Shown here: positions 16,688 to 27,860 of the stretch, piece by piece
Layout of the letters: each line of letters opens with the position of its first letter
Position numbering within the stretch: the stretch's first letter is position 1
Assembly (NCBI RefSeq): GCF_001429065.1
Contig: NZ_LMIB01000001.1
Coordinates: 1,373,933-1,437,932, forward strand
Origin: Sphingomonas sp. Root710
GTDB taxonomy: Bacteria; Pseudomonadota; Alphaproteobacteria; Sphingomonadales; Sphingomonadaceae
Direction of reading: 5' to 3'
Length of the DNA stretch: 64,000 nt
Notes under the pieces: model-generated
What the model was told of the DNA's origin: nothing
What the model saw: only the letters and a program-made list of their open reading frames with translations
The model's database searches: none
Program-made: the position numbers and the translations under genes

Positions 16688-17413
16688 TCAAACCTGCGCC
16701 ATGCCGCCATCTACCGGAAGCTCGGCCCCGGTGATGTAGCTCGCCTCATCGCTGGCGAGGAACAACGCGGCTGCGGCCACTTCGTCGGCTCGACCCATGC
16801 GGCCGAGCGGGATCAACTGTGTTAGCGTCTCCCGCACCTCGTCAGACGCCGCCGCGAACATGGCGGTGTCGGTGGGCCCGGGCGCGACGACGTTGACGCG
16901 GATGCTGCGGGGGGCAAGCTCGTTCGCCCAGGTGCGTGCGAACGAGCGCACAGCCGCCTTGGTAGCCCCGTAGACGCCATAGCCTTTGGTTCCGATCTCA
17001 TCGGCGATCGAGCCGACCAGCACCACTGAGCCGCCGTCGGGCATGATCGCGGTCGCGGCCTTGGTGGCGAACAGGAGCGCGCGCACGTTCAGCCCGAAGT
17101 GCCGGTCGAAATGATCCTCGCTGACCCCATCCAGCGTCGAGAACTCCGAGATACCGGCGCTGACGGCGAGCACGTCCACCCTCCCCGCCTCGCGCTGTAC
17201 CGCCGCGAAGAAGGCGGCGAGGGCCTCCGCATCGGATGCATCGACGCGGCGGGCGCGCACACTACCCGCACCGTAAGCGATGTCACTTCCATCGGCCCGC
17301 CGGCTGGTCGCGTAAACCGTAGCACCTTCAACTGCGAAGCGCTGCGCGATCGCGCCGCCAATGCCGTCGTGACCACCTACGACGACCGCGATCTTTCCTG
17401 AAAGTCTGCTCAT
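16688..17413 (-). CDS. Short-chain dehydrogenase/reductase (HxlR-linked)
   Basis: A 241-residue classical SDR. The nucleotide motif is VGGHDGIGGAIAQRF, slightly altered because TGGxxGIG reads VGGHDGIG. The active-site Tyr-x-x-x-Lys is YGATK, and the C terminus is the standard [23 protein letters not shown]. It is divergent from the HxlR-type regulator at 17510, with about 96 bases between them, and is followed by the CurA-like reductase. This is a common three-gene arrangement for HxlR-controlled carbonyl or enone detoxification. Substrate unknown. Confidence 0.85.
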   Translation of the reverse strand: MSRLSGKIAVVVGGHDGIGGAIAQRFAVEGATVYATSRRADGSDIAYGAGSVRARRVDASDAEALAAFFAAVQREAGRVDVLAVSAGISEFSTLDGVSEDHFDRHFGLNVRALLFATKAATAIMPDGGSVVLVGSIADEIGTKGYGVYGATKAAVRSFARTWANELAPRSIRVNVVAPGPTDTAMFAAASDEVRETLTQLIPLGRMGRADEVAAAALFLASDEASYITGAELPVDGGMAQV

Positions 17414-17509
17414 ATGTCCTCACATCTTTGCTGATGACTCATAGATATCATTTGTATATTTAGGATCAATAACGCACCCGAGAGTGCCTAGATATCGGGG
17501 TCTATACCC

Positions 17510-17881
17510 ATGCCTACAGATGACCTTGAACTACCGCTCGACGTTGCCGCGACGCGGCCGATACTCGAACAGATCGCCAACAAATGGACGGTGCTGATCC
17601 TCAGCGTCCTGTGCACGCAGCCGGCACGCTTCAACGACCTCAAGCGACGGCTCGACGGCATCACCCACAAGGCTCTGTCGGACGCACTAAAGCGTCTGGA
17701 GCGCAACGGCCTTATCAACCGCAGGGTGCTCCCGACTCAACCGATTGGCGTCGAGTACACGATCACGGCGCTTGGAGCCTCGCTGCGCGACCCCTTCGCG
17801 GCGCTCTACAGCTGGTCACGCGCAAACGGGATGAAGCTGACGGAAGCGCAACATGCCTATGATAAGTCGAGAACGCCTTAG
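17510..17881 (+). CDS. HxlR family transcriptional regulator
   Basis: A 123-residue winged-helix regulator. The core PILEQIANKWTVLILSVLC and RFNDLKRRLDGITHKALSDA, followed by LKRLERNGLI, are the hallmark of the HxlR/MarR-like family. It is slightly longer than many HxlR proteins at the C terminus. No conserved redox cysteine near the N terminus, as in QorR/YodB types, is present; one Cys appears in VLCTQP. It is divergently placed from the SDR/CurA-like pair, which it probably regulates. Confidence 0.85.
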   Translation: MPTDDLELPLDVAATRPILEQIANKWTVLILSVLCTQPARFNDLKRRLDGITHKALSDALKRLERNGLINRRVLPTQPIGVEYTITALGASLRDPFAALYSWSRANGMKLTEAQHAYDKSRTP

Positions 17882-18026
17882 GCGGTCGAGAGGGGTACCG
17901 CGAAGAGCATCCCGCTTGTTAAGAACCGTCCGACATCGCAATCCTCTGCTCGAACACTTCATTCGTGTGCCAACTTCGCCTTGAAAATAGGACTTAGGTC
18001 ATTGCACGCAGCGCTTCCCAGGGCCG

Positions 18027-19061
18027 TTAGCGGCTAGTTCGGGCAAGGTAAGCGATGTCATTTGCCGTCGTAGCGCTGATATCCGGCGCACAGGCGGGGA
18101 AAATCTCCGTGGCATGGATCGTCCCCATCACCTGTCGGCAACGCGCGGGCACCCCCGCCGCCAATAATTTGCGATAGAAGCTCACGCCCTCGTCGAGCAG
18201 TGGATCGCATTCGTTCACGCTGATCACGGTCAATGGCAGCCCCTGCAGATCCTCGGCCTTGGCAAAGGACGGCCAGGCGAGCGGATCTTCGTTGTGGAAC
18301 GCTTCGATCCCGTAGGCATGCGCAATACGGTTGTTCTGGATGCTGATGAAGATGCCCTCATTGGCCACCGAAGAGGGATGGTCCGGATGAGGCCAGCGTC
18401 CCGCGATATAGGGACATAGTGCGTACACGCCACGGATCAGGTGGACATCGCCATCCCGTTTCAGCTTCATCGCCGTGGCGAGCGCCAGATTGCCGCCACC
18501 GCTGTCGCCAGCGATGATGATTCGGCCCGCATCGATCCGCAGTTTTTCGGCATTCGCGGCAACCCACCTGACACCCGAAACGCAATCGTTCAGGCCCGCT
18601 GGAAAAGGTGCCACTTCGGATGCGGAGGACGGCAACATGCAGTTGCGAAAGTCGACCATGGCGACCGCGACGCCGTGTGCCGCCATGATCCTGCCCCAGG
18701 CGCGATAATTCTCGTCGAACGCCGAAAGATAGGCCATTCCGCCGCCGTGCGTATAGTAGACGCATGGCAGTATTTGGTCGCCTTCCGGCCGCACCAGCTG
18801 AATCTTGACCCGGTTCCCATCCGGCTCGGACGTAAACTCCAAGGTCTCGTAAACGATGCCGTGGGAGGGTGCCGCGTCCTCCGTAGCGGTCGAGCGAAAC
18901 AACTCGGCTTCGATGTCCAGAGCCGCCCGCGCATCGGCGGAGGACATCACCTCCAGCACCTCCGCCCTGCTTGACAGGTCGGTGGCGGCCGGCTGCGAGA
19001 AGCGTCCAAACACCTTCTTAATGCGCGGATCGATCCGCGGATCTTCGAGCAACTTGGTCAT
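18027..19061 (-). CDS. Alpha/beta hydrolase, GDXG (hormone-sensitive-lipase-like) family
   Basis: A 344-residue esterase-type protein. The oxyanion motif HGGGM lies near residue 117, and GDSGGGN near residue 192 has the nucleophile Ser. Asp and His follow in NECDPLLDEG and TIHATEIF. ATG at 19061 is preferred to the longer 19094 frame because it starts close to the fold's N-terminal helix. It lies 61 bases downstream of the TonB receptor gene on the same strand, so it is probably its operon partner. It may release a carboxylic acid or alcohol from an imported ester. No signal peptide is seen, so it is cytoplasmic. Confidence 0.85.
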   Translation of the reverse strand: MTKLLEDPRIDPRIKKVFGRFSQPAATDLSSRAEVLEVMSSADARAALDIEAELFRSTATEDAAPSHGIVYETLEFTSEPDGNRVKIQLVRPEGDQILPCVYYTHGGGMAYLSAFDENYRAWGRIMAAHGVAVAMVDFRNCMLPSSASEVAPFPAGLNDCVSGVRWVAANAEKLRIDAGRIIIAGDSGGGNLALATAMKLKRDGDVHLIRGVYALCPYIAGRWPHPDHPSSVANEGIFISIQNNRIAHAYGIEAFHNEDPLAWPSFAKAEDLQGLPLTVISVNECDPLLDEGVSFYRKLLAAGVPARCRQVMGTIHATEIFPACAPDISATTANDIAYLARTSR

Positions 19062-19122
19062 GATATCCTCTACCCCGTCCGGTGGACCCGCCATGTCGGC
19101 GGGCCACCGAACAGCCTTTTGT

Positions 19123-21387
19123 TTAACGGAACCGGTATCCGAACGATATGCCGACCTGTCGTCCTGGCCGGTAGTTCGCGTCCGCGAGCGAGCCCAGCAC
19201 GCCGGAGACGATCAGCACGTTGTTCTTGATCTGCTCGTTGGTGACGTTGGTCGCGAAGATTGATCCGGTCCACCGGCCGTCCGCCGATTTGTAGAGCAGG
19301 TTCAGGTCGAGCCGCCCGACTGCCTTTTGCGAGGAAATATCGGTGTTGAACTCGCTGAAGAACATCCGCGATTTCCAGTCATAGCGGGCAGACGGCGTCA
19401 ACGTGCCGTCAGACATCGGGATATCGTAGAAAATACCGGCGCTGCCGCTCCATTCGGGAGCCTGGGGCAGACGGTTGCCGGCCAGGTTCAGAACACCGAG
19501 ATACGGCCGCGCTGAATCCTGTGTGATGAACTTGTCGAACTTCGCATCGGTATAGGCGCCCGACAGATCGATCCGCAGATGCTCCACCGGGCGCAGCGCG
19601 AATTCCGCCTCCAGGCCGGTGATGGTCGCCTTTGCCGCGTTAGACAGCGTCGATGCGGTGCCGATCACCTGACTGACCTGCAGATTGTCATATTTCATAT
19701 GAAACGCAGCGAGGTTCGCCTGCAGCCGGCCATCGAAATAGGATCCTTTGAGACCGGCTTCCAAATTGGCGTTCGTTTCCGGATCGACAGCAGGTCCGCG
19801 CGATCCCACGCCATAGCCGCCGCTCTTGTAACCGGTCGCATATTTCACATAGCCGGTAATCCGGTTGCTGATGTCGTAGGATGCACCAACTTCATAGGTG
19901 AAGCGGCTCCATGCGGCCCGCTGCGTACCGTCGCCGAAGAAGTTGTTATACTCGATCGCGATCTTCCGGTCGTGCGAGTAGCGGCCGCCGGCGAAGACCT
20001 TTGCACCCGGCAGCACTTCATATTGGGCATGAGCGAAGGCGGCGTAGGATCGCGTCTTCACCGTTCCGCCCAGGTTCACCGTCACCGGGATCAGGTCTCC
20101 GGTCGGAAGCAGTGAGCCGTCGAAAAGCGTGTCTATGGTGCCGTCATTGTTGAGGTCCGCTCCCGTGGCCAGGCCGGCGATGGGCACGGACACGTTCTGC
20201 GTTTGTCTAGCATCGAAGAAATTGGCGCCCACAACATACGTAAAGGGCAGCTTCGCGTCCGAAGCGTACAACACTTCACCGAAATACTGCCGCTGGACGT
20301 CGCGATATCCGGTGTGCGTGAAGTCGAAGGAGGCGCCATCGCCATCCTGAATCGTCAGGTTGCTACTGTGCGCATAGGACAAGGTGGTCTTCAGACTGCC
20401 GCCGCCGATCGTCGTGTCGGTGATCAGGTTGACCATGGTCGAATCGAGGTCCTTACGGCCGACGTTCGCGTAGGCGATCCTGTGCTTGGGATCTCCCGTG
20501 GGCATGCCCTGGATGAAGATGGGAAGCTGCTGGTTGGGATCAGGCGTACCGAGAATGAAGGCGGCCGGCCCGTTGTCGTTCTCGCGATCATATTCGACCG
20601 ACAGGCGAGCCTTGAAGCTATCGCTCGGCCGCCATTCGAGCTGGGCGCGAATGGCCGAGGTGTTGAGATCGTCCAGACGGCGGGGAATGTCGGCGCTCGC
20701 CCCACCCACGCCCTTCAACGCCGGGTTGGCATTGCGCGTATAGCCCTTGTTCCAGTCCTGCGAGACAGCCACCCGGCCCAGCAATTTGCCGCTGTCCGAC
20801 AGCGGTCCGCTGACATAGGCCGAACTCCGGATCATTTCCGGATCGACGCCGAACGCCAGGTCTACGCCTGCATCGAACTGGGTGGTCGGTGTCCGCGGCA
20901 CGAGGTTGACGGCGCCGCCGGTCGCGTTGCGGCCGAACAAGGTGCCCTGGGGCCCGCGCAACACTTCGACGCGGTCGACATCGAGGAAGGTGAGCACTGC
21001 CAGCCCGGCCTGCCCCAAATACACACCATCGACATGCACGGCGACGCCCGGATCGGCACCGGCGCCGACCTGCGAGTTGCCGATGCCGCGAATGGCGACA
21101 TTGGCGTTCGTCGCGAAACTCGAGATCTGAATGTTGGGGCTGATCGACGAGACGTCGGTCAAATTGACGATCTGCTGTTCCTTCAGGCGATCTCCGCCAT
21201 AAGCGGAAACGGCAGTCGGCACATCACGCAGCGACTCCGATCGCCGGGAGGCCGTGACGACGATATCCTCCAGACCTGATGGCTGCTCCTCTGCGACCGG
21301 GGCGGTTCCGCCCGCAGTCTGCGCCTGCACCCCGCCGGCAAGCAAGGTGGTCATAGAAACTCCGATCAGCCACAAAGACGTGCGCAT
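19123..21387 (-). CDS. TonB-dependent outer-membrane receptor (copy 1)
   Basis: A 754-residue outer-membrane receptor. The ATG at 21387 has GGGGAGAA upstream and opens a signal peptide (SLWLIGVSMTTLLAGGVQAQ). The plug starts with DIVVTASRRSESL and the typical NLTDVSSISPNIQIS run. PQGTLFGRNATGGAVNLVPR marks the end of the plug, and the protein ends as a beta-barrel (ISFGYRFR). Energised import through TonB is the family role; the ligand here is unknown but presumably the catabolic cluster's substrate. The TetR tandem gene is divergent, and a hydrolase follows. It closely parallels the receptor at 43943. Confidence 0.9.
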   Translation of the reverse strand: MRTSLWLIGVSMTTLLAGGVQAQTAGGTAPVAEEQPSGLEDIVVTASRRSESLRDVPTAVSAYGGDRLKEQQIVNLTDVSSISPNIQISSFATNANVAIRGIGNSQVGAGADPGVAVHVDGVYLGQAGLAVLTFLDVDRVEVLRGPQGTLFGRNATGGAVNLVPRTPTTQFDAGVDLAFGVDPEMIRSSAYVSGPLSDSGKLLGRVAVSQDWNKGYTRNANPALKGVGGASADIPRRLDDLNTSAIRAQLEWRPSDSFKARLSVEYDRENDNGPAAFILGTPDPNQQLPIFIQGMPTGDPKHRIAYANVGRKDLDSTMVNLITDTTIGGGSLKTTLSYAHSSNLTIQDGDGASFDFTHTGYRDVQRQYFGEVLYASDAKLPFTYVVGANFFDARQTQNVSVPIAGLATGADLNNDGTIDTLFDGSLLPTGDLIPVTVNLGGTVKTRSYAAFAHAQYEVLPGAKVFAGGRYSHDRKIAIEYNNFFGDGTQRAAWSRFTYEVGASYDISNRITGYVKYATGYKSGGYGVGSRGPAVDPETNANLEAGLKGSYFDGRLQANLAAFHMKYDNLQVSQVIGTASTLSNAAKATITGLEAEFALRPVEHLRIDLSGAYTDAKFDKFITQDSARPYLGVLNLAGNRLPQAPEWSGSAGIFYDIPMSDGTLTPSARYDWKSRMFFSEFNTDISSQKAVGRLDLNLLYKSADGRWTGSIFATNVTNEQIKNNVLIVSGVLGSLADANYRPGRQVGISFGYRFR

Positions 21388-21575
21388 CACATTCTCCCCA
21401 TCTATGGTTATTTTGTCGCTTATAAGCACCCGACCACGTTGCGCGATGACGCCCGGCGGCAAAACAAAGGTCAACTTTCACATCAAACCATCTTCTGTCG
21501 AAAACCATCGGCATCGCACGTTACTATGCTTGACGCGATGGCCCGCATCGGCCCACAGACGTGGCTCTACCGCAC

Positions 21576-22844
21576 ATGATTCAGGTGACAACTGTGGGCC
21601 TGACCAGTCGACATCGTCGGGCCGAAGCTCGCGTCCCGCGACAGGGACGATCGGAGGACGCCATCGCGAAGATCGCGAAGGCCGTCATCTCGCTGCTCGC
21701 CAGCGAAGGTCAGGGCGCAATCACCCATCGGCGCGTGGCCGAAGTCGCCGGCGTGTCGGTCGCTGCCACGACCTATTATTATTCGAGCAAATTCGCGCTG
21801 ATCGCAGACGCGCAGGCCCGCCTGCTCGACGCCTACGTCAATGCCTTCGTGCGCGCCAGGGAACGGCACCGTGCGGGCGAGCCCGTCGTGGCCAACTTGC
21901 CTGCGCTCGTCATCAAGCTGCTGAAGAACGCCGCAGGACGGCATGGATCGGAAACGCTGGCCTGGTCGGAGATCATGCTAGACTGCACGCGCGACGAGCG
22001 CGGGCATGCGCTGGCGAAAGAATGGTTCAGCCGGATGGAAAACATCTGGAGCGAACTCCTCACCGAGTTCGGTACGCCCGACGCCGCCGCGCTCGTCAAT
22101 CCCGCAATCGATACCGTGGTCGGCCTATTGTTCATCACCCTGCCGCTCCAGCTCTCGGAGGAGCAGATCGCGCTCGTGCTGGAAGAGGGCCAGCCGCTGT
22201 CGTCGGTGTGCGGACACCTCCGGAACGACATCGAAGCGCGGCAAAGCGCAAACGTCGAACCCGGCAAATCGGGCGATGCGCGTGCGCGGATCGTGGACGC
22301 GGCGGTCAGGCTGCTGGAATCCGGCGATGCGCAGGCCGTAACCTATGGTGCCGTCGCACGGCGGGCCGGCCTTACCAACGCGGCCCCCGCCTATCACTTC
22401 GCGCGGATCGACGAACTTTCCGACCTGGCGCAAAGCGAACTCCTCCGCCGCATGAAGGAGCGCTATGAGGCGATGCTGATCGCCGCTGCCGGGGCCGATG
22501 TTCCGGCTGGCGACCTGCTCGCAACCATACATGTCCGCAGCGTCCTGGAGGACGGAACCGCTAATATGGCCGGGCATCAGGCGTGGCTGAGTGCGGTGCG
22601 TCGCTCAAGCTTGCGCGCCGCCGTGGCCGACATCGTCCTTGCGTTCGAGGCAGACTTTGCCGCGCTGCTCGGAACGCCCGATACCTCACGCGCCACGATC
22701 CTCATCATGGCGCAGTTCGTCGGCCGCGGGCTGCGCATCCAGGCTACCGGCAAGCCAACCGTCCACATGGCATGCGCGAGACAGGAATTCGAGCGGACTA
22801 TCGGCGCGGCGCTACGGGGCCAGCACCCGATGCTGCCGGAATGA
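21576..22844 (+). CDS. Tandem TetR-type transcriptional regulator (copy 1)
   Basis: A 422-residue protein made of two TetR units in one chain, about double a normal TetR repressor. The first DNA-binding domain is ISLLASEGQGAITHRRVAEV then AGVSVAATTYYYSSKF. The second is IVDAAVRLLESGDAQAVTYG then ARRAGLTNAAPAYHFARIDE. Each is followed by a helical ligand-binding region. It may bind DNA as a single-chain dimer. It is head-to-head with the receptor gene, with about 190 bases between, and so is the best candidate controller. A close relative with the same layout is at 40564. The start is uncertain: GTG at 21561 is the alternative. Confidence 0.85.
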   Translation: MIQVTTVGLTSRHRRAEARVPRQGRSEDAIAKIAKAVISLLASEGQGAITHRRVAEVAGVSVAATTYYYSSKFALIADAQARLLDAYVNAFVRARERHRAGEPVVANLPALVIKLLKNAAGRHGSETLAWSEIMLDCTRDERGHALAKEWFSRMENIWSELLTEFGTPDAAALVNPAIDTVVGLLFITLPLQLSEEQIALVLEEGQPLSSVCGHLRNDIEARQSANVEPGKSGDARARIVDAAVRLLESGDAQAVTYGAVARRAGLTNAAPAYHFARIDELSDLAQSELLRRMKERYEAMLIAAAGADVPAGDLLATIHVRSVLEDGTANMAGHQAWLSAVRRSSLRAAVADIVLAFEADFAALLGTPDTSRATILIMAQFVGRGLRIQATGKPTVHMACARQEFERTIGAALRGQHPMLPE

Positions 22845-22862
22845 TCTCGCGCCGACGCGCGG

Positions 22863-24563
22863 TCAGTCGGCTTCTTCCAGACGTAATGTCGTGCGTAGCT
22901 CGCGCCGCAGGATCTTGCCACTCGCGTTGCGGGGCAGCGGTTCGTCGAGCAACCAGATCCAGCGCGGCACCTTATAGGCGGCGAGATAACGCGCCGCGCT
23001 CTCGCGAAGCTCGGCGGCACTCGCCGGTTGATCGGGGCGCAACATCACCGCAGCCGCGACCTCCTCGCCCAGCCGCTCGTCCTCGACTCCGAAGACGCTG
23101 ACCTCGACCACGGCGGGATGACGGAAAAATGCCGCCTCGACCTCAGCGCAGAACACGTTCTCGCCACCGCGCAGCACCATGTCCTTCTTCCGATCGACAA
23201 CGTAGAGATAGCCATCCTCGTCCAGATAGCCGATGTCGCCGGTATGCAGCCATCCGTCGACGAAGGTCTCGGCAGTTGCCTCCGGGCGATTGAGATAGCC
23301 CTTGATGACGCTGGCGCCTTTGACGCACACCTCGCCCAGTTCACGGCCGGCGGCATCGGCATAGGTATCGATCAGCTTGATCTCGAAGCCGGGCAGAACC
23401 TTTCCGCAGCTGCGCGGGCGCTCGCTGAAAAATTCGCGTGAGATGATGGTGATCGAACCGTTAGCCTCGGTCATGCCGAAGCCCGTGCCCGCAAAGGCGG
23501 TGCCGGGAAACGCGTCCACCTTGTCGACCAGGTCAGGGGGAAAGGATGCGCCGCCGCCGCCCAGCATGAACAGGCTGCCCAGATCTCGCTCGGTCGCGGC
23601 TGCGGAGGTGATCAGCTCACGGACTATCAGCGGCACGCCTGTCATATGGCTGACGCGCTCCGCCTCGATCAGCCGCGCGGCCTCGGTTGCATCCCACTTG
23701 CGCATCAGAACGACCTTGCCACCGGCCATGGTCGCGGGCTGCGCCAGGGTATTGTTCGCAGTGGCATGGAACAGGGGTGTCGTGACCAGCGCAACCGGGA
23801 TGACCGGCGGCTGTACGGAGCGCCCTGCCCCAAATGCGATCTCAGCTGCGCGGTTCTGCACCTCGCCCGAAAAATTCTGATTCATCAGCCCGGAGACGCA
23901 GCTCAAATGGGTGAGCTGCGCCCCCTTCGGAAAGCCGGTCGTGCCGGAGGTGTAGAAGATGCACACATCGTCTTCCGGGTGGAGCCGGGGACGTGGCAGT
24001 TCGCCCTGCTCGGCAATGACCTCGTCCCAGGCAAGCGCACCCGACGGAGGCTCGGCCCGAACCGCGACGACCTGAAGCGAGGAGTCGAGCCCGGCACATT
24101 CGGCGAGCCGTTGCAGCCTTTCCGCATCGCAGAAGATCACCTTCGGCGCCGCGTCGTTCAGGACATAGGCCATTTCGTCGGCCACCCACCAGGCGTTCAT
24201 GCCGACGACCACCGCGCCCATCACGGTGCAGGCCCACTGAATCAGCATCCATTCCGGATAGTTGCGCATCGCGATCGCTACGCGATCCCCTTTGCCCACA
24301 CCCTGCCGGGCCAGCCACGCGCCGACAGCGCGCACCCGGTCATGCGCTTCCGCATAGGTCAGCCGCTCGTCTTCGAACACGAGATAGTCGCGGTCGCCGA
24401 GATCGGCCGTGTCATTCCATATCTGTGCAAGATTTTCCGGCGCACGGACATAGCCGATGACGGATCGGCCATAGGCCTCCATTCGCCGGGTCTCGTATTT
24501 CGCGCCGGGGGCGGTAAGTTCGCGCCACGCGCTGAGTAGACTGCGTTGGAGTAGCTCGCTCAT
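22863..24563 (-). CDS. AMP-forming acyl-CoA synthetase
   Basis: A 566-residue ANL-superfamily ligase that activates a carboxylic acid with ATP and CoA. FYTSGTTGFPKGAQLTH is the phosphate-binding loop. DGWLHTGDIGYLDEDGYLYV, then VDRKKDMVLRGGENV, is the hinge and adenine region, and the final LPRNASGKILRREL has the catalytic lysine. The ATG at 24563 sits nearest the fold start; the frame runs open to 24632. It is divergent from the enoyl-CoA hydratase gene, with which it probably works. In a levulinate-type scheme it would be the entry ligase. Chain-length preference is not readable. Confidence 0.9.
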   Translation of the reverse strand: MSELLQRSLLSAWRELTAPGAKYETRRMEAYGRSVIGYVRAPENLAQIWNDTADLGDRDYLVFEDERLTYAEAHDRVRAVGAWLARQGVGKGDRVAIAMRNYPEWMLIQWACTVMGAVVVGMNAWWVADEMAYVLNDAAPKVIFCDAERLQRLAECAGLDSSLQVVAVRAEPPSGALAWDEVIAEQGELPRPRLHPEDDVCIFYTSGTTGFPKGAQLTHLSCVSGLMNQNFSGEVQNRAAEIAFGAGRSVQPPVIPVALVTTPLFHATANNTLAQPATMAGGKVVLMRKWDATEAARLIEAERVSHMTGVPLIVRELITSAAATERDLGSLFMLGGGGASFPPDLVDKVDAFPGTAFAGTGFGMTEANGSITIISREFFSERPRSCGKVLPGFEIKLIDTYADAAGRELGEVCVKGASVIKGYLNRPEATAETFVDGWLHTGDIGYLDEDGYLYVVDRKKDMVLRGGENVFCAEVEAAFFRHPAVVEVSVFGVEDERLGEEVAAAVMLRPDQPASAAELRESAARYLAAYKVPRWIWLLDEPLPRNASGKILRRELRTTLRLEEAD

Positions 24564-24774
24564 TCCGGCTCCATAAATGCGGCCGCAGGCACGGCCCCTC
24601 CCTGCTTTCCACCTCCACATGCCGTTCAGCAATGACGGAGTACGACACTCCGCAGGTAACCGGACAAATCAGCGATGATGCGGATTGTTACTCGCGCTTT
24701 GGCCGATCTGGTCATCGCAGCATGACCGGGCGCCGCTCTACACCTTATGATGGTAACCATTAGGGGTAAGAGCC

Positions 24775-25584
24775 TTGACTGCGATCGATACAGGTACGGA
24801 TGATCTTCTGGCGCGCCGCGAGGGACGCGTTCTCGTTCTGACGATGAACCGTCCGGCAGCGCGCAACGCCCTGTCCATTCCCATGCTCGACGCTCTGGAA
24901 GACCAGCTTGCACGCGCCGAGGTGGATCGCGACGTGGGCTGCATCGTCCTGACCGGAGCCGAAGGCGCTTTCTGCGCTGGCGGCGACGTGAAGGCGATGA
25001 CGGTGGCGGGCGAGGATCAGACCAGTCCATCCTGGGTGCCGCGCCAGCGTCACTATCAGCGTGCCACCTCGGGCAAATTGTTCGAAATGCCGAAACCCAC
25101 GATCGCCGCGATCAACGGCCCCGCCGCCGGCGCCGGCTTTTCGCTGGCCATGGCGTGCGATCTGCGCACAATGGCTAGCACGACCTTCCTGACGACGGCC
25201 TTCGCCAAGGTCGGCCTGCCGGGGGATTTCGGCGGCGCCTACTTCGCGTCGCAACTGCTCGGCAGCGCCAAGGCCCGCGAGCTTTTCTACCTGTCCGATC
25301 GCGTCACTGCGGAGGAAGCGCTGCGCATCGGAATGGCGAATTGGCTGCATGAGCCCGATCAGCTGATGGATGCCACTCTGGAAGTGGCGACGCGCCTTGC
25401 TTCGGGGCCGGCGATTGCGCTGGGCTTCATGAAGGAAAATCTGAACCGCGCGCTGACGTCGCCTGCCGGGGAATGCCTCGACATCGAAGCTGCTCTGCAC
25501 ATTTCCTGCACGACCACGAGCGACCACCGCGAGGCGGCCGCCGCGTTCGTGGAGAAGCGCCCCGCCGTTTTCGGGGGGCGCTGA
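24775..25584 (+). CDS. Enoyl-CoA hydratase/isomerase family protein
   Basis: A 269-residue crotonase-fold protein. GAEGAFCAGGDVKAM forms the first oxyanion element, and ATIAAINGPAAGAGFSLAMACD-type sequence the second. The start is TTG at 24775, preceded by GGGGTAAGAG. The usual catalytic Glu pair of true hydratases is not plain: the second-glutamate region reads AKVGLPGDFGGAYF, with Asp where Glu is typical. It could therefore be a hydratase, an isomerase or another crotonase-type enzyme. It converges on the phosphotransferase gene with only nine bases between. Confidence 0.85.
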   Translation: MTAIDTGTDDLLARREGRVLVLTMNRPAARNALSIPMLDALEDQLARAEVDRDVGCIVLTGAEGAFCAGGDVKAMTVAGEDQTSPSWVPRQRHYQRATSGKLFEMPKPTIAAINGPAAGAGFSLAMACDLRTMASTTFLTTAFAKVGLPGDFGGAYFASQLLGSAKARELFYLSDRVTAEEALRIGMANWLHEPDQLMDATLEVATRLASGPAIALGFMKENLNRALTSPAGECLDIEAALHISCTTTSDHREAAAAFVEKRPAVFGGR

Positions 25585-25593
25585 TCTCCGGGG

Positions 25594-26616
25594 TCAGCAG
25601 GCGCCCGCCCGGCGCGCCTGCACCCACGCCTCTTCGGCGAGGGGCTTCAGCCGGGCCACCGCATCCTCGGCGTTGGCGCTCGACGCATTGCCGTCCAGCA
25701 TGCGGCGCTTCACGCCCTGCATGATGCCGACGAGACGGAACATGTTGAAGGCGAAGTACCAGTGGAGATTGGGAATCTCGGCCCGACGCGTCTTTTCGCA
25801 ATACATGGCCGTGATTTCCTCGAGCGAAGGAATACCGGACGTCGTGAAGTCCGCATCGCCGATCCACGAATGCCCGTCCGACGACATCGTCCAGGCCATC
25901 GCAAAATAGGAGAGATCGGCAAGCGGATCGCCGATCGTGGAAAGCTCCCAGTCGATCACGGCAAGAACCGACGTCGACTTGCGTGCCAGCAGCATGTTGT
26001 CGATCCTGAAATCGCCATGGACGATGCTGGTCCGCCCCTGCTCGGGCAGAGTCCGGGGGAGCCACTCGATCAGCTTCTCGACCGACTCGATCGTTTCTGT
26101 CTGGGCTGCACGATACTGCTTGGTCCAGCGATCGACCTGCCGGCCGAAATAGTTTCCGGCCCGGCCGAAATCGCCAAGCCCCACGGCTTCAGGTTCGATC
26201 GAATGCAGTGTCGCCAGCGTCGTTATCGCAGCCTCGTAGATCGCCCGTCGCTCCGTCGGGGTCTGCTCGGGCAACATGCCGTCCCAGTAGGTGCGCCCCT
26301 CGATCGCTTCCATGAGGTAGAATTCGGCACCGATCACCGCCTCGTCGCGACAGAGGGCGACAGGTTTGGGCACCGGAAATCCCACCGGATGCAGTGCCGC
26401 GATCAACCGGTGCTCCCGATGCACCGCGTGGGCCGAGGGGAGCAGGTCGCCGAAAGGCTTGCGGCGCAGCACGAGATCGCCAGCGGTGGTACTGACCCGA
26501 TATGTCGGGTTGGATTGTCCGCCAGGGAACTTCGTCACACCCGTCATCGTGCCATGGTCGGATAGATTAGCCTGGAACCAATCGCCCAGCTTCTGTTCTG
26601 AAAAGTCTGATGTCAT
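25594..26616 (-). CDS. Phosphotransferase family protein (LvaA / ACAD10-11 kinase-like)
   Basis: A 340-residue kinase of the aminoglycoside-phosphotransferase superfamily. VHGDFRIDNMLL is the catalytic loop (Asp in HGDFRIDN), and VIDWELSTIGDPLADL the metal-binding segment. Family knowledge: in Pseudomonas putida LvaA phosphorylates 4-hydroxyvaleryl-CoA, and in animals the same domain is fused to an acyl-CoA dehydrogenase in ACAD10/11, which handles 4-hydroxy acids. An ACAD10/11-like dehydrogenase lies at 37755-38996. The ATG at 26616 has GGAAG a few bases upstream. It follows the flavoprotein gene at 26695 and is probably co-transcribed with it. The substrate is inferred. Confidence 0.85.
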   Translation of the reverse strand: MTSDFSEQKLGDWFQANLSDHGTMTGVTKFPGGQSNPTYRVSTTAGDLVLRRKPFGDLLPSAHAVHREHRLIAALHPVGFPVPKPVALCRDEAVIGAEFYLMEAIEGRTYWDGMLPEQTPTERRAIYEAAITTLATLHSIEPEAVGLGDFGRAGNYFGRQVDRWTKQYRAAQTETIESVEKLIEWLPRTLPEQGRTSIVHGDFRIDNMLLARKSTSVLAVIDWELSTIGDPLADLSYFAMAWTMSSDGHSWIGDADFTTSGIPSLEEITAMYCEKTRRAEIPNLHWYFAFNMFRLVGIMQGVKRRMLDGNASSANAEDAVARLKPLAEEAWVQARRAGAC

Positions 26617-26694
26617 TGTCACTTCCAGGGATATTTAAGAAGAACGGGAAGGCGCTTCGCGACGGTAACTTACCGGCCCGACGCGCCAAGGAGA

Positions 26695-27711
<1,017 letters not shown>

Positions 27712-27860
27712 TCAGGACGATGACGATATCGTGCAATGGTGCGGTAACGTTCACGATCAGAAGGCGCCACGAATTGTGACCATCGGGTTGCGCTCCCCAG
27801 TCCTTCCACCGGGTCGGCCCGATCGCCAATGACGGTATGAAACAATCGACGGGGATCGGC